Shown piece after piece: positions 1 through 8,464 of a stretch of 64,000 bases of DNA (the first letter of the stretch is position 1; each line of letters opens with the position of its first letter). A model generated the notes under the pieces. The model had not been told where the DNA came from and ran no database searches. It saw only the letters and a list, made by a program, of their open reading frames with translations. Origin of the DNA: Embleya hyalina (GTDB lineage Bacteria > Actinomycetota > Actinomycetes > Streptomycetales > Streptomycetaceae); assembly GCF_003967355.1 (NCBI RefSeq), contig NZ_BIFH01000018.1:186001-250000 (forward strand), written 5' to 3'. A program made the translations under genes and the position numbers.

Positions 1-939
1 ATCGATCGGTTCGGCCACGGCGGCGGCCACGCCTTCCTCGGCAACGCGCTGCCGGTGCTGGCGGTTCGGGACGGGACCGGCCGGCACCTGGACCCGTACA
101 CGAACACGGGCGAATCCTTCTACTCGCTCGCGGCCGACTTCGACGTCACGCTCGACCATCCGTCGAACCTCGGGGTACCGGCCACCGGCACCTCGGTGGA
201 CCGTCCGGGCGCACCCGGGCGTACCGTCACCACCGCGACGGCCCGCGACGTGCGGGACTTCGCCTGGGCGGCGGGGCCGTTCACCGGGATCTCCGGGACC
301 TCCTCGACCGGCGTCCGGATCAACGTGTTCACGGCCGGCGACGTGGAACCGATCGACGCCCGGGCCATGTTGGACGTCGCGCGGACGGCCGTCGACGCCC
401 ATGCCGGGCGCTTCGGCGCGTACCCGCACACCGAACTGGACGTCGTCCTCGACGACAACCTGTGGTTCAGCGGCATGGAGTATCCGGGCTTCGTCCTGGA
501 CCGCGTTCGGCCCACGGCGCTCGTGCACGAACTTGCCCACCAGTGGTGGTACGGGATCGTCGGCAACGACGAGTACGGCGACCCCTGGCTCGACGAGTCG
601 TTCGCCGAATACGCGACGGACCTCGCGCTGGGGAAGACGGGGGAGGGCTGCGGGAGCGACCTCGCCTGGGCCGCGCCGACGGAGCGGATCACCAACTCCA
701 TGCGGTACTGGGACGCGCACCCGGCGCGTTACGAGACGGTGGTCTACGACTACGGCAAGTGCGCCCTGCACGAACTGCGGCGCCTGATCGGGGAACCCGC
801 GATGGAGACCCTGCTGCGCGACTACGCCACCACGCACCGGTACGGGATCTCCACCACGGCGGACTTCAAGACGGCGGCCCGGGCGGCCACTGTGCGGGAC
901 CTGACGCCCTTCTGGGCGCAGTACCGCATCGACGGTTGA
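1..939 (+). CDS. M1-family zinc metallopeptidase, C-terminal part (5' end outside window)
   Basis: The reading frame is open from base 1, so the start lies upstream; the GTG at 55 is internal. The protein carries HELAH (526-540) followed, after exactly 18 residues, by the Glu of DESFAEY (595-597). This is the HEXXH-X18-E zinc site of the gluzincin/M1 aminopeptidase family. The usual GxMEN exopeptidase motif appears as GMEYP just upstream, a departure also seen in non-classical M1-like peptidases. The frame ends in TGA after a typical helical C-terminal region (YGKCALHELRRLIGE). It probably hydrolyses peptides outside the cell, although no signal is visible because the N-terminus is missing. 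Substrate is unknown. It has no evident link to the downstream biosynthetic genes. Confidence 0.85.
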   Translation: MDRFGHGGGHAFLGNALPVLAVRDGTGRHLDPYTNTGESFYSLAADFDVTLDHPSNLGVPATGTSVDRPGAPGRTVTTATARDVRDFAWAAGPFTGISGTSSTGVRINVFTAGDVEPIDARAMLDVARTAVDAHAGRFGAYPHTELDVVLDDNLWFSGMEYPGFVLDRVRPTALVHELAHQWWYGIVGNDEYGDPWLDESFAEYATDLALGKTGEGCGSDLAWAAPTERITNSMRYWDAHPARYETVVYDYGKCALHELRRLIGEPAMETLLRDYATTHRYGISTTADFKTAARAATVRDLTPFWAQYRIDG

Positions 940-952
940 CGGTGCGCGGGCA

Positions 953-978
953 GGGTTTCGACCCGTAAGGGCAAACCC
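953..978 (+). terminator. Candidate hairpin after the M1 peptidase gene
   Basis: GGGTTT (953-958) and AAACCC (973-978) are perfect complements, and a second CCC/GGG pair (962-964 with 969-971) sits inside around GTAA. The hairpin begins 14 bases after the peptidase stop. No T-tract follows, as is common for actinomycete intrinsic terminators, so the call rests only on the stem and its position. Confidence 0.35.
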
Positions 979-1114
979 CGGCAACCGCGGTATGGATGCG
1001 CCGAATCGCGGCCCGAACGAACGATGGTCGGGGTCCTCCGCGCCGACGATTCGCGTGGACGGCGTGCCTCGCAGACTGATTCGGCGATGTCCCTCCGATC
1101 CTTGGGAAGAGCCA

Positions 1115-2353
1115 ATGCGCACCCGTACCTCGATTTTTGCCTCGGCACTCGTCCTGGCCCTGACCGCCGGCCCCTTGGCCGCACCCGCGTTCGCCGCGGA
1201 GGCGCCGGGTTCGGCGACCGTACACACCACGCCGAAAGGCCCGGACGCCGCCGCGTTGGCCGCCGCGTTGGCCGGATTACCGGATGCGGACGCCACCGCG
1301 GCGCTTGTTCGGGTCGGCGGCACCGAGGGGGTGTGGCGCGGCGGTTCGGGTGTGCGTGACCTGATCGATCGGCGGGACGCGGACGCCTGTGCGCGGTTCC
1401 GGGCCGGGTCGACGACCAAGGTGGTAACCGCCGCCGTGGTGCTGCAACTCGCCGCCCACAAGAAGATCGACCTGGGGGAATCCGTACAGCACTATCTTCC
1501 GGGGCTGCTGGAGTCGGGGCGGTCGAACGTGCCCTTCAAGCCGGTCACCGTCCGCCAGTTGCTGAATCACACCAGTGGGATCCGGGCCGGTGACGGTTGG
1601 GGGGACTCCTTCGAGGAGGCCTACGCGCACCGCTTCGACACCCTGACGCCCCGGGAGGTGGTGGCATCGGCGGTGGCGAAGGGCCCGGAGTTCGACCCCG
1701 GCACGCGGCAGCACTACCTCAACATCAACTACACGATCCTCGGCATGTTGATCGAGAACGTGACGGGAGACTCGTACGCGTCGCAGGCCACCCGGCGCGT
1801 GTTGCGCCCCGCCGGGATGACGAGCACGTACTTCCCCGGCACGGATCCGCGGATCCGCGGCCCGCACAACCGGGGCTACCAGGCGGTCGTGCGGGCCGAC
1901 GGCACCACCGAATTCGTCGACGTCACCGACTGGAACCAGGCGGACCGTTGGGCGGCGGGCGACATGATCTCGACGACGGCCGACCTGGAGCGGCTGATCA
2001 CCCGGCTGTTCCGGGGCCGGATCGTCCCGCGCCCGCAACTGCGGGAGATGTTCACGGTTCCGGCGAACATCCCGGGCGCGAGGATGAGTGCCGGATTCGA
2101 GCGCTTCGAGTACGGCGGCAGGATCTACTGGATCAAGTCGGGCGCCCGCTACGGCTACAGCACGGTCGTCGCCGCGTCCGAGGACCTGAGTCGCACGCTG
2201 GTTCTGTCGGTCGGCTCCACGGACGCGAAGGGCGAGTCGATGAATCCCGTGGTGCGGCGCATCAGCTTGGCGGCGCTGAAGGCGAGTGGAGAGCCGCCGG
2301 AGGTCCCGACCCGGTCCGAGCCCCCGCGGTCCGCGGGGCGGATCGGGACCTGA
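1115..2353 (+). CDS. Secreted serine hydrolase, beta-lactamase class C / DD-peptidase-like
   Basis: 412 residues from the ATG at 1115, chosen because it follows GGGAAGAG and opens a clean Sec signal (basic MRTRTS, hydrophobic stretch, then AFAAEA cleavage region). The upstream in-frame extension to 992 looks non-coding. The catalytic SxxK is STTK (Ser about residue 99). A YLN/NYT region about 110 residues later fits the YxN element, and KSG near the C-terminus fits the third K/H-[ST]-G box. These motifs place it in the penicillin-binding/class C beta-lactamase-like family (Pfam Beta-lactamase), which includes DD-carboxypeptidases, esterases and amidohydrolases. It probably acts outside the membrane. 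The exact substrate cannot be read from sequence. Confidence 0.85.
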   Translation: MRTRTSIFASALVLALTAGPLAAPAFAAEAPGSATVHTTPKGPDAAALAAALAGLPDADATAALVRVGGTEGVWRGGSGVRDLIDRRDADACARFRAGSTTKVVTAAVVLQLAAHKKIDLGESVQHYLPGLLESGRSNVPFKPVTVRQLLNHTSGIRAGDGWGDSFEEAYAHRFDTLTPREVVASAVAKGPEFDPGTRQHYLNINYTILGMLIENVTGDSYASQATRRVLRPAGMTSTYFPGTDPRIRGPHNRGYQAVVRADGTTEFVDVTDWNQADRWAAGDMISTTADLERLITRLFRGRIVPRPQLREMFTVPANIPGARMSAGFERFEYGGRIYWIKSGARYGYSTVVAASEDLSRTLVLSVGSTDAKGESMNPVVRRISLAALKASGEPPEVPTRSEPPRSAGRIGT

Positions 2354-2634
2354 CCCTCGGCCTCGGGTCGGGTGGGTCGCGGAGTACGGGGCGGTCACGT
2401 CCGGGACCCACGTGGCGCCGCAGCGGTCGGTGAGCATGCCGGCGGTGCCCACGGGGCGGCGGACGTCGTTCGGCCGGCCCCGCCCGGACGGCCCCGCTCC
2501 TCGGATGCCCCGGTCGCGCTCGCAACCCTCGCCACGACGCGGGCGTGTTCGGGGTGTGAGGGATCTTGGAGGAGGGCAGGCGGGAAGGTCGCCGGCCCGT
2601 CCGCCGGTCGGCGTTCGAGGCGAGGGAGACGGTC

Positions 2635-3543
2635 GTGGAGTTCGGTCCGAGTCGGCGTGGGGTTCTCGGTGGGGTGGCCGCGGGGGTCCTTGCCGTCGTT
2701 GTCCCGGGTGCGGGAAGCGCTTCGGCGCGGGGGGTGGACGCCCGGGGGGTCACCGGGCGGTTGCGGGCGCTGGAGCGGGCGCATGCGGCTCGGCTCGGGG
2801 TGTTCGCGTGTGACGTGCATTCGGGGCGGACCGTGGTCCATCGTGCGGACGAACTGTTCCCGATGTGTTCTACGTTCAAGACCATCGCGGTGGCCGCGGT
2901 GCTCCGCGACCTCGATCGGGACGGGGAGTTCCTGGGCAGGCGCATCCGGTATACGGAGAAGGACGTCACCGAGTCCGGGTACGCGCCGATCACGGGGCGG
3001 CCCGAGAATCTGGCCGACGGCATGATCGTCGCGGACCTGTGCGCCGCCGCCATCGCCTACAGCGACAACGGGGCGGCCAATCTGCTGTTGCGTCGGCTCG
3101 GCGGTCCCGGCGCGGTGACCGGGTTCTGTCGGTCCGTCGGGGACGGGGTGACTCGGCTCGACCGGTGGGAGCCCGCGCTGAATTCGGCGGAGCCCGGGCG
3201 GGTGACGGATACGTCGAGTCCGCGTGCGCTCGGCCGGACCTACGCCCGGCTCGCGCTGGGTGGTGCGCTCGACGCGCGGGACCGTGAGCGGTTGAACGGT
3301 TGGCTGCTGGCCAACACGACCGGTGGCAAGCGGCTGCGGGCGGGGCTTCCGCCGGACTGGGTCGTCGCGGACAAGACCGGCACCGGTGACTACGGCACCA
3401 CCAACGACGTGGGCATCGTCCGGCCGCCGGGCCGGGGGCCGATCGTGATGGCGGTCCTGGCCACGAAGGACGACGCCGCCGCGCCGGCCGACGAACCGCT
3501 GCTCGCCGGCACCGCGACGGTGCTCGCGGAGGAATTGGGCTGA
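2635..3543 (+). CDS. Class A beta-lactamase, Tat-type export signal
   Basis: 302 residues from the GTG at 2635, preceded by GAGGGAGA at good spacing. An ATG/GTG-type start at 2566 would add 23 arginine-rich residues before the signal. The N-terminus holds twin arginines (PSRRGVLGG) then a hydrophobic stretch ending SASA, typical of Tat export. All class A landmarks are present: STFK (Ser79), SDN (143-145), the omega-loop ExxLN as EPALN (Glu179) and KTG (247-249). It should hydrolyse beta-lactams in the cell-wall space. It follows another serine acyl-enzyme gene in the same direction with 281 bases between, in which nothing else was recognised. Spectrum is not predictable. Confidence 0.92.
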   Translation: MEFGPSRRGVLGGVAAGVLAVVVPGAGSASARGVDARGVTGRLRALERAHAARLGVFACDVHSGRTVVHRADELFPMCSTFKTIAVAAVLRDLDRDGEFLGRRIRYTEKDVTESGYAPITGRPENLADGMIVADLCAAAIAYSDNGAANLLLRRLGGPGAVTGFCRSVGDGVTRLDRWEPALNSAEPGRVTDTSSPRALGRTYARLALGGALDARDRERLNGWLLANTTGGKRLRAGLPPDWVVADKTGTGDYGTTNDVGIVRPPGRGPIVMAVLATKDDAAAPADEPLLAGTATVLAEELG

Positions 3544-3787
3544 CCCCCGCACCGGGGCGGGGTGGCCGGGGCCGCCGCCGCCCCGGTCGCGCACCGGGGT
3601 CACCACCCCCGTACCGGCCGGACTTGCCATAACCGCAAGATTTGCTGCCGTCGTGGTCTGGGCCGGCGAGGCTGGGGTGCGTCGAACGGGCCGGTGGGTG
3701 CCGAGCTCGTTCGGTTCCCGTGGTCACCGGGCGCCGTCGCGGGATTCGCGGACGGCCGGTGAACCCCCGTTCCGAGGGCAGGAATAC

Positions 3788-4816
3788 ATGAATTTCGAAC
3801 CAGGGTCGTCGCCGCGCCGCCTTCCTCGATCCGGGCGTGTGGTGGTCGCCTTCGTGCTTGCGCTCCTGCTCACGGTCGGCCTCGCCGGCTGTTCGGCGTC
3901 GAGTGGGGACGACGTGCCCTCCTACGCCGCCGCGACTCGGGGTGATCGCGGCTTCGAGGGCGCGTTTCGGCACGAGTTCGCCGATGTCGACGGCGTCCGT
4001 ATGCACTATGTGACCGGTGGCCGCGGTACGCCGGTGGTGTTGATACACGGGTGGCCGCAGACCTGGTACGGCTGGTGGCCGATCATGCCGGAACTCGCCC
4101 AACGCCATACGGTGTACGCGGTCGACCTGCCCGGACTGGGCGACAGCACCGGATCGCCGACCGGGTACGACAAGGCCACCCTCGCGCGGTACGTCCACAC
4201 GCTGATCGCCGATCGGCTGGGGGTGCGGGACGCCCGCGTCGTCGGGCACGACTTCGGGGCCGCGGTGGCATTCCAGTACGCCGGGCAGTTTCCCGGCGAC
4301 ACGGCGCGGCTCGGCTACCTGGACCTGCCGCTGCCCGGGCCCGCGATCGACGCGCCCACGTATCGAACGCTGAGTTGGCACATCGCGTTTCACTCCCAGC
4401 GGCGGGTCCCCGAGGCGGTCGTGGGCAATGACGTCCGCGCGTACCTGGCGCTGTTCTATCCCCAAGTCGCCTTCGGTGGCTCGGCGTTCGGCGGCACCTC
4501 GGATCGATCCCCGTTCACCGACGCGGAGGTCGAGGAGTACGCGCGCACCTATGGCCGGCCCGGAGCCCTGTCGGGGGGCTTCGAGTTGTATCGCGCTTTG
4601 GACAAGGACGTTCGCGACACCGTGGCGACGGCACCGGTGCGTGTTCCGACGCTGCTGATGACCGCGCAGGGGCAACTCGACGCGATCCGGGCCACGGTGG
4701 CGCCGCGCGTGACGGACATCGTGCGGGCGATGGATGTGCCGAACGCGGGGCACTGGCTGGTCGAGGAGAACCCGCGTTTCGTGGCCGGGGAGTTGTTGCG
4801 ATTCCTCGACGGGTGA
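3788..4816 (+). CDS. Alpha/beta-hydrolase lipoprotein, epoxide hydrolase-like
   Basis: 342 residues from the ATG at 3788, which follows AGGGCAGGAA. The N-terminus has a basic segment, a hydrophobic stretch and the lipobox LAGC, predicting a lipid-anchored extracellular protein. The fold signature includes an HGWPQ oxyanion-hole region near residue 84, the nucleophile elbow GHDFG with Asp at about residue 155, and a late GHW with His at about residue 322. An Asp nucleophile is characteristic of epoxide hydrolases and haloalkane dehalogenases rather than esterases, and HGWP is common in epoxide hydrolases. The natural substrate is unknown. It converges on the next gene with 37 bases between stops. 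Confidence 0.85.
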   Translation: MNFEPGSSPRRLPRSGRVVVAFVLALLLTVGLAGCSASSGDDVPSYAAATRGDRGFEGAFRHEFADVDGVRMHYVTGGRGTPVVLIHGWPQTWYGWWPIMPELAQRHTVYAVDLPGLGDSTGSPTGYDKATLARYVHTLIADRLGVRDARVVGHDFGAAVAFQYAGQFPGDTARLGYLDLPLPGPAIDAPTYRTLSWHIAFHSQRRVPEAVVGNDVRAYLALFYPQVAFGGSAFGGTSDRSPFTDAEVEEYARTYGRPGALSGGFELYRALDKDVRDTVATAPVRVPTLLMTAQGQLDAIRATVAPRVTDIVRAMDVPNAGHWLVEENPRFVAGELLRFLDG

Positions 4817-4856
4817 TCCACGCCGCGGCCGCGTGTCGATCGATCCGGTGGGATCA
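4814..4856. terminator. Possible bidirectional terminator between convergent genes
   Basis: The short space between two convergent stops is bounded by TGATCCAC (4814-4821) and GTGGGATCA (4848-4856), complementary apart from one bulged G. The intervening CGCGGCCGCG-like stretch could extend the fold. Part of each arm overlaps the stop codons. Weak evidence only. Confidence 0.25.
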
Positions 4857-5843
4857 GTCGGGGCGCGTGGCGGTGACGTGGTCGAGGTCGTCGCGGGCCG
4901 ATCGGGCCGCGGCCGAGGCGTCCCGGGCCGCCCGGTCCGCGCGTTCCCGTTCGGCTTCCGCCTTGTCGGCCGCGGTGCCGAGGCGGGTGGCCCGGGTGCG
5001 GGCCGTTTCGAGGCGGGTGGCCAGGGACTCGGCGTCGGCGACGGCCTCGGTGTGGCGGGCTCGGGCGGATTCGGCGGCGCTGCGGCGTTCCCGGGCCGTG
5101 CGGGCCGTCCCTCGGGCGGACTTCTCGGCGGCCTCGACGGTGGCGCGGGCGTGGGCGAGTTCGGATTCGTACTGTTTTCGGGCGCGTTCGCGGGCGGCGC
5201 GCTCTTCGGCCGCGTCGTTGCCCTTCAGGGCCTCGGCGCCCCTGGTGCCCTTCCCGGCCTTCGCCGCCTTCCCGGCCCCGGCGGGCGGAGTGGCCCTGCC
5301 CTGCTCGGTCGTTCGGCCCGTCGGGGCGGAGGCGAAGGCGTCCTCGGGACGCAGCGGGGCGGTGAGCCTGCCGGCGGCGAGTCGTTGTGCGGCGTCGGGG
5401 TCGGCCAGGGCCGCGTTCAGGGTGTCCTGGAGGTCGCGCAGGGTGGTGTCGCCGACGGTGGGGTGGCCGTGCGCGGCGGCGAGGGCGAGGGCCTGATGCC
5501 GGAGCGCGTCGATCACGCGGTTACGTCGGCGGGAGAGTTCGCGCAGTTCCGGGCCCCGCAACCGCTCCTGCGCGTCGCGCATGGCGGTGCCGAGGCGGAG
5601 GAAGGCGTCGATTTCGTCGCGGTGTTCGCGGACCAGGAGATTCGCGAGCCAGGCCGCCAGGACGGGGCGCCGCAGGTCGCCGATCCGGCCGGCGAGGGCC
5701 CGGTCGCCGGCGGCCCGCGCGGTGTGGGCGTGCGCGTCGCGGGCGGCGACGAACGCGTCGGGGGCGAGGCCGTACAACTCGTCGACGATCGTGTCCTCGT
5801 CGACGCCGGAGTCCTCGGGAGTCGGCTTCCCGTGTGTGGCCAT
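4854..5843 (-). CDS. Coiled-coil protein of unknown function
   Basis: 329 residues. The start is the ATG whose complement is at 5841-5843 (MATHGKPTPEDSG). The frame continues open upstream to 6437 but that part overlaps another gene and is not protein-like. The first 150 residues form an Asp/Arg-rich helical domain (FVAARDAHAHTARAAGD then LAAWLANLLVREHRDEID). After an Ala/Gly/Lys-rich linker the last 140 residues are an almost uninterrupted charged helix rich in Ala, Arg and Glu, clearly a coiled coil. Similar proteins are widespread in streptomycetes without an assigned role. No enzyme motif, signal peptide or membrane segment is seen. Confidence 0.8.
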   Translation of the reverse strand: MATHGKPTPEDSGVDEDTIVDELYGLAPDAFVAARDAHAHTARAAGDRALAGRIGDLRRPVLAAWLANLLVREHRDEIDAFLRLGTAMRDAQERLRGPELRELSRRRNRVIDALRHQALALAAAHGHPTVGDTTLRDLQDTLNAALADPDAAQRLAAGRLTAPLRPEDAFASAPTGRTTEQGRATPPAGAGKAAKAGKGTRGAEALKGNDAAEERAARERARKQYESELAHARATVEAAEKSARGTARTARERRSAAESARARHTEAVADAESLATRLETARTRATRLGTAADKAEAERERADRAARDASAAARSARDDLDHVTATRPD

Positions 5844-5956
5844 GACCCCATGGTGACGTCTCGACACCGTCGCCCCTCGGCAGTCCGGGCGCGGCCGGCG
5901 TGTCGGGCGACGCACGGGCGGCCGGTTTCCCGGGGACTGCCCCGCGCCCGCTCCGG

Positions 5957-6397
5957 TCAGCGGCTGCCCGCCGCCTGGGCGACGGCGCGGCGTTGGCGCT
6001 CGATCGCGGCGGCGAGGCGGGCCGTGTCCTCCAGGACGTAGTCGTCGACCATGCGGCCCCACCGCAGGGTGACCCACTGGATGCCCTCGTTCTCGTAGCG
6101 GCTGCCGTCGGCCAGGGTCGAGTCGACCGCGAGCCGGACCACGACCGTCGTCTTCCACGGCCACCCCTTGGCCACCACGTCGGTCAGCCGCAGCCGCAGA
6201 TCGGGCAGGAGCGTGTACAGGTCGGCGAACCACCGTTCGAACGCGTCCCGGCCGACCAGTTCCGCAGCGGGCGCGGCGTCCCCGACGAAGCGGAAACGCA
6301 CCGTCGGGGCGGCCATGTCCACCGCCGCCCGGTAGTCGCCTCGGGCCATGCGAGCCCAGACCCTTCGCGTCTTCGCGCGCACGATCGCGTGATACAT
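5957..6397 (-). CDS. SnoaL/NTF2-like small protein
   Basis: 146 residues starting MYHAIVRAKTRRVW (start codon complement at 6395-6397). The pattern of an N-terminal helix with a GDY turn, FRFVGD, a helix with FERWFADLYTLLPDLRLRL and alternating strands ending in RWGRMVDDYVLED is typical of the SnoaL-like/NTF2 cone fold. Family members act as small cyclases, isomerases or binding proteins. It is divergent from the HxlR regulator with only 91 bases between, which contain two operator-like inverted repeats, so it is the likely regulated target. Its ligand is unknown. Confidence 0.75.
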   Translation of the reverse strand: MYHAIVRAKTRRVWARMARGDYRAAVDMAAPTVRFRFVGDAAPAAELVGRDAFERWFADLYTLLPDLRLRLTDVVAKGWPWKTTVVVRLAVDSTLADGSRYENEGIQWVTLRWGRMVDDYVLEDTARLAAAIERQRRAVAQAAGSR

Positions 6398-6419
6398 GCC
6401 GGCCTCCGGTCCCGAACCA

Positions 6420-6442
6420 GTGACTTGTTTTCCGCAAGTTAC
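6420..6442. promoter_or_regulatory. Operator-like inverted repeat 1 (HxlR intergenic region)
   Basis: Half-sites GTGACTTG (6420-6427) and CAAGTTAC (6435-6442) are separated by 7 bases and complementary at 7 of 8 positions. The site lies between the divergent SnoaL-like and HxlR-type genes. A second copy with the same spacing begins 33 bases later. Dimeric winged-helix regulators bind such sites, so this is probably the HxlR operator. Confidence 0.6.
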
Positions 6443-6452
6443 CCTAGGCGCG

Positions 6453-6475
6453 GTGACTTGCCGAATACAAGGCAC
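6453..6475. promoter_or_regulatory. Operator-like inverted repeat 2 (HxlR intergenic region)
   Basis: Half-sites GTGACTTG (6453-6460) and CAAGGCAC (6468-6475), again with a 7-base spacer. The left half is identical to that of repeat 1. The 33-base offset between copies is about three helical turns, placing both sites on the same DNA face. It ends 13 bases before the HxlR GTG start, so occupancy could also block the regulator's own expression. Confidence 0.6.
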
Positions 6476-6488
6476 TAGCCTGACCCGG

Positions 6489-7040
6489 GTGAACAAGGAC
6501 CGATTCGCGGACATGTCCTGCTCGGTGGCCCGCACCGCCGCCTTGATCGCGGACCCGTGGGCACTGCTGGTGCTGCGCGACCTGTTCCTGGGGTTGGTGC
6601 GTTTCGACGAACTGCGTCGTGATCTCGACATCGCCACGAACGTCCTGGCCGATCGCCTGGACCGGCTCCGGGCCGCCGGGCTCGTGGTCCGCGAGCCCTA
6701 CCAACAGCGTCCCGTGCGCCACGAGTACCACCTCACGGACGCGGGCCGCGACCTCTACGGCGTCGTCCTGAGCCTGCTGGCCTGGGGCGATCGGCACCTG
6801 GCCGTGGACGGAGTCCCGATGCGGCTGGTGCACAGGACCTGCGGGCAGCCGTGTACACCCACGGTCACGTGCGATCACTGCGGGGAAGAGCTCGTCGACG
6901 AGGCGGTCGAGGTGCTTCCCGGCCCGGGTGGGCGCGACGCGCCCGGCACCACGGTCGTCGCGCGGAAGCTCTTCGGGGCACGGGAGCGTGCCGCCGACGC
7001 GTGCGAATCCGACCCGCGGGAAGTCGGTACGCGGCCCTGA
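6489..7040 (+). CDS. HxlR-family winged-helix transcriptional regulator
   Basis: 183 residues from the GTG at 6489. This start gives the family's usual opening (FADMSCSVARTAALI before the DPWALLVLRDLFLG helix); the longer frame from 6396 runs through the operators. The core LVRFDELRRDLDIATNVLADRLDRLRAAGLVVRE and the wing EYHLTDAGRDL match the HxlR DNA-binding domain. A C-terminal extension carries RTCGQPC and CDHCGEE, a possible four-cysteine metal or redox site. It probably represses itself and the divergent SnoaL-like gene through the two inverted repeats, and may be cotranscribed with the MFS gene 74 bases downstream. Confidence 0.9.
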   Translation: MNKDRFADMSCSVARTAALIADPWALLVLRDLFLGLVRFDELRRDLDIATNVLADRLDRLRAAGLVVREPYQQRPVRHEYHLTDAGRDLYGVVLSLLAWGDRHLAVDGVPMRLVHRTCGQPCTPTVTCDHCGEELVDEAVEVLPGPGGRDAPGTTVVARKLFGARERAADACESDPREVGTRP

Positions 7041-7114
7041 CGGGCGCGGGTCGGCCGGTCCGCCCGCCGAATTTCGGTTGCGGCGGGGTCGGCGCGCCCG
7101 GTGGGGTGGGCGTC

Positions 7115-8344
7115 ATGGACGGTGTCACGGCGCGGACGCGAGCATGGTCGGGAGCAACCCGTGGCGGCGCGGTGCGACCGGCTCCGTGGCACAGGGCGGC
7201 GATACTCGCGGCGCTGATGCTCGCCGCCTTCACCTTCAATACGGCGGAGAACCTGCCGGTCGGCCTGCTGGAGCTGATCGCCGACGGCCTGCACGTGTCG
7301 GTGTCGGCGATCGGCCTCCTGGTCACCGGCTACGGCGTGACCGTGGCCGTCGCCTCCGTGCCGCTCGCGCACGTCGTACGGGCGGTGCCCCGGCGGCATG
7401 TGCTCACCGGCGTACTGGCCGCGCTCGTCGTGTCCAGCCTGGTCGCGGCGTCGGCGACCTCGTACGGGCCGCTGCTCGGGGCGCGGTTGGCGACCGCGCT
7501 CGCCCAGGCGTTGTTCTGGGCGGTGATGGCGCCGGTCGCGGTGGGTCTGTTCGCGGCCGAGGTCCGTGGCCGGGTGCTCGGGGCGTTGTCCGTCGCCGGG
7601 TCGCTCGCCCTCGCACTCGGTGTTCCCGCCGGGACCTGGCTGGGTCGGCACAGCGGCTGGCAGGTGCCGGTGGCCGTGCCGGCCGGTCCGGGGCTCGCCT
7701 GCCTGGTCACGATCGCCGTGCTGCTGCCGACGTCGCGGCCGGAGGAGGAGCGGGCCGCCTACGGAAGCGCTCCCGACGCCCGCCGGTTCGCGATCGTGCT
7801 CGCGGCCGGGACCCTGTCCGCCGGCGGGGCGTTCGCCGGATTCACCTACATCGTGAAGTTCCTCGGCGACGTGGGCGGGTTCGCCCCGAGCACGGTCGGC
7901 GTGCTCCTGGTGGTGTTCGGTGTCGCGTGTCTGGTCGGGGTGGGCGTCACCGGGACACTGCTCGACCGTTTTCCGTATGCCGCGCTCGCCGCGGCGGTGG
8001 GCACGCAGGCGGTGGGCCTGCTCGGGCTGTACGCCTTCGGCGCCCATCCGGTGGCGGCGGTGGTGTTCCTGGTGCTGATGGGCGGTGCGCTCGGACCGGT
8101 GTTCATGGCGGCGCAGAACGCGATGCTGCTGTGCGCCCCGGGGCGTACGGACATCGCACTCGCGGCGAACTCCGGTGCCTACAACGCCGGAATCGCGGCG
8201 GGCGCCGCGCTCGGGGGCCTGATCCTGCCCTTCGCCGGCGCACGCGGCACGTTCCTCGCCGGTGGACTGGTGACGGTCGGAGCGTGCGCGGTGCTCGGCG
8301 GCGGGTCGGTGTGGCGGGGGCGGAGTGCTCGGACGCTCGTCTGA
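7115..8344 (+). CDS. MFS transporter, DHA1-type drug/metabolite exporter
   Basis: 409 residues from the ATG at 7115. About 12 hydrophobic segments can be followed, starting AAILAALMLAAFTFNTAENLPVG. Features typical of the DHA1 subgroup are ENLPVGLLELIADGLHVS after helix 1, a charged loop VVRAVPRRHV between helices 2 and 3, and a central polar loop (SRPEEERAAYGSAPDARR). It is probably a proton-driven exporter of small hydrophobic compounds or sugars (AraJ/YdhP/Cmx-like). It lies directly behind the HxlR gene. It could export a product of the neighbouring clusters, but nothing in the sequence ties it to them. The 120 bases to the convergent FAD gene show no recognised element. Confidence 0.88.
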   Translation: MDGVTARTRAWSGATRGGAVRPAPWHRAAILAALMLAAFTFNTAENLPVGLLELIADGLHVSVSAIGLLVTGYGVTVAVASVPLAHVVRAVPRRHVLTGVLAALVVSSLVAASATSYGPLLGARLATALAQALFWAVMAPVAVGLFAAEVRGRVLGALSVAGSLALALGVPAGTWLGRHSGWQVPVAVPAGPGLACLVTIAVLLPTSRPEEERAAYGSAPDARRFAIVLAAGTLSAGGAFAGFTYIVKFLGDVGGFAPSTVGVLLVVFGVACLVGVGVTGTLLDRFPYAALAAAVGTQAVGLLGLYAFGAHPVAAVVFLVLMGGALGPVFMAAQNAMLLCAPGRTDIALAANSGAYNAGIAAGAALGGLILPFAGARGTFLAGGLVTVGACAVLGGGSVWRGRSARTLV

Positions 8345-8464
8345 TCGTCGCCCGCGCGGACCGTCGGATCGCACGCGCCTCCACCGGCTCGGTGTGGCGG
8401 CCGGACGCGGCTCGGGCCCATCGTCACGCGGGACCGGATCGGGTCGGTCACCGTGCGGAGCCGG

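Noticed and set aside
3623-3639. CTTGC-N7-GCAAG inverted repeat as a further HxlR site
   Set aside because: It shares only the ACTTG/CAAG core at a different register, lies 150 bases before an unrelated gene and could be chance.
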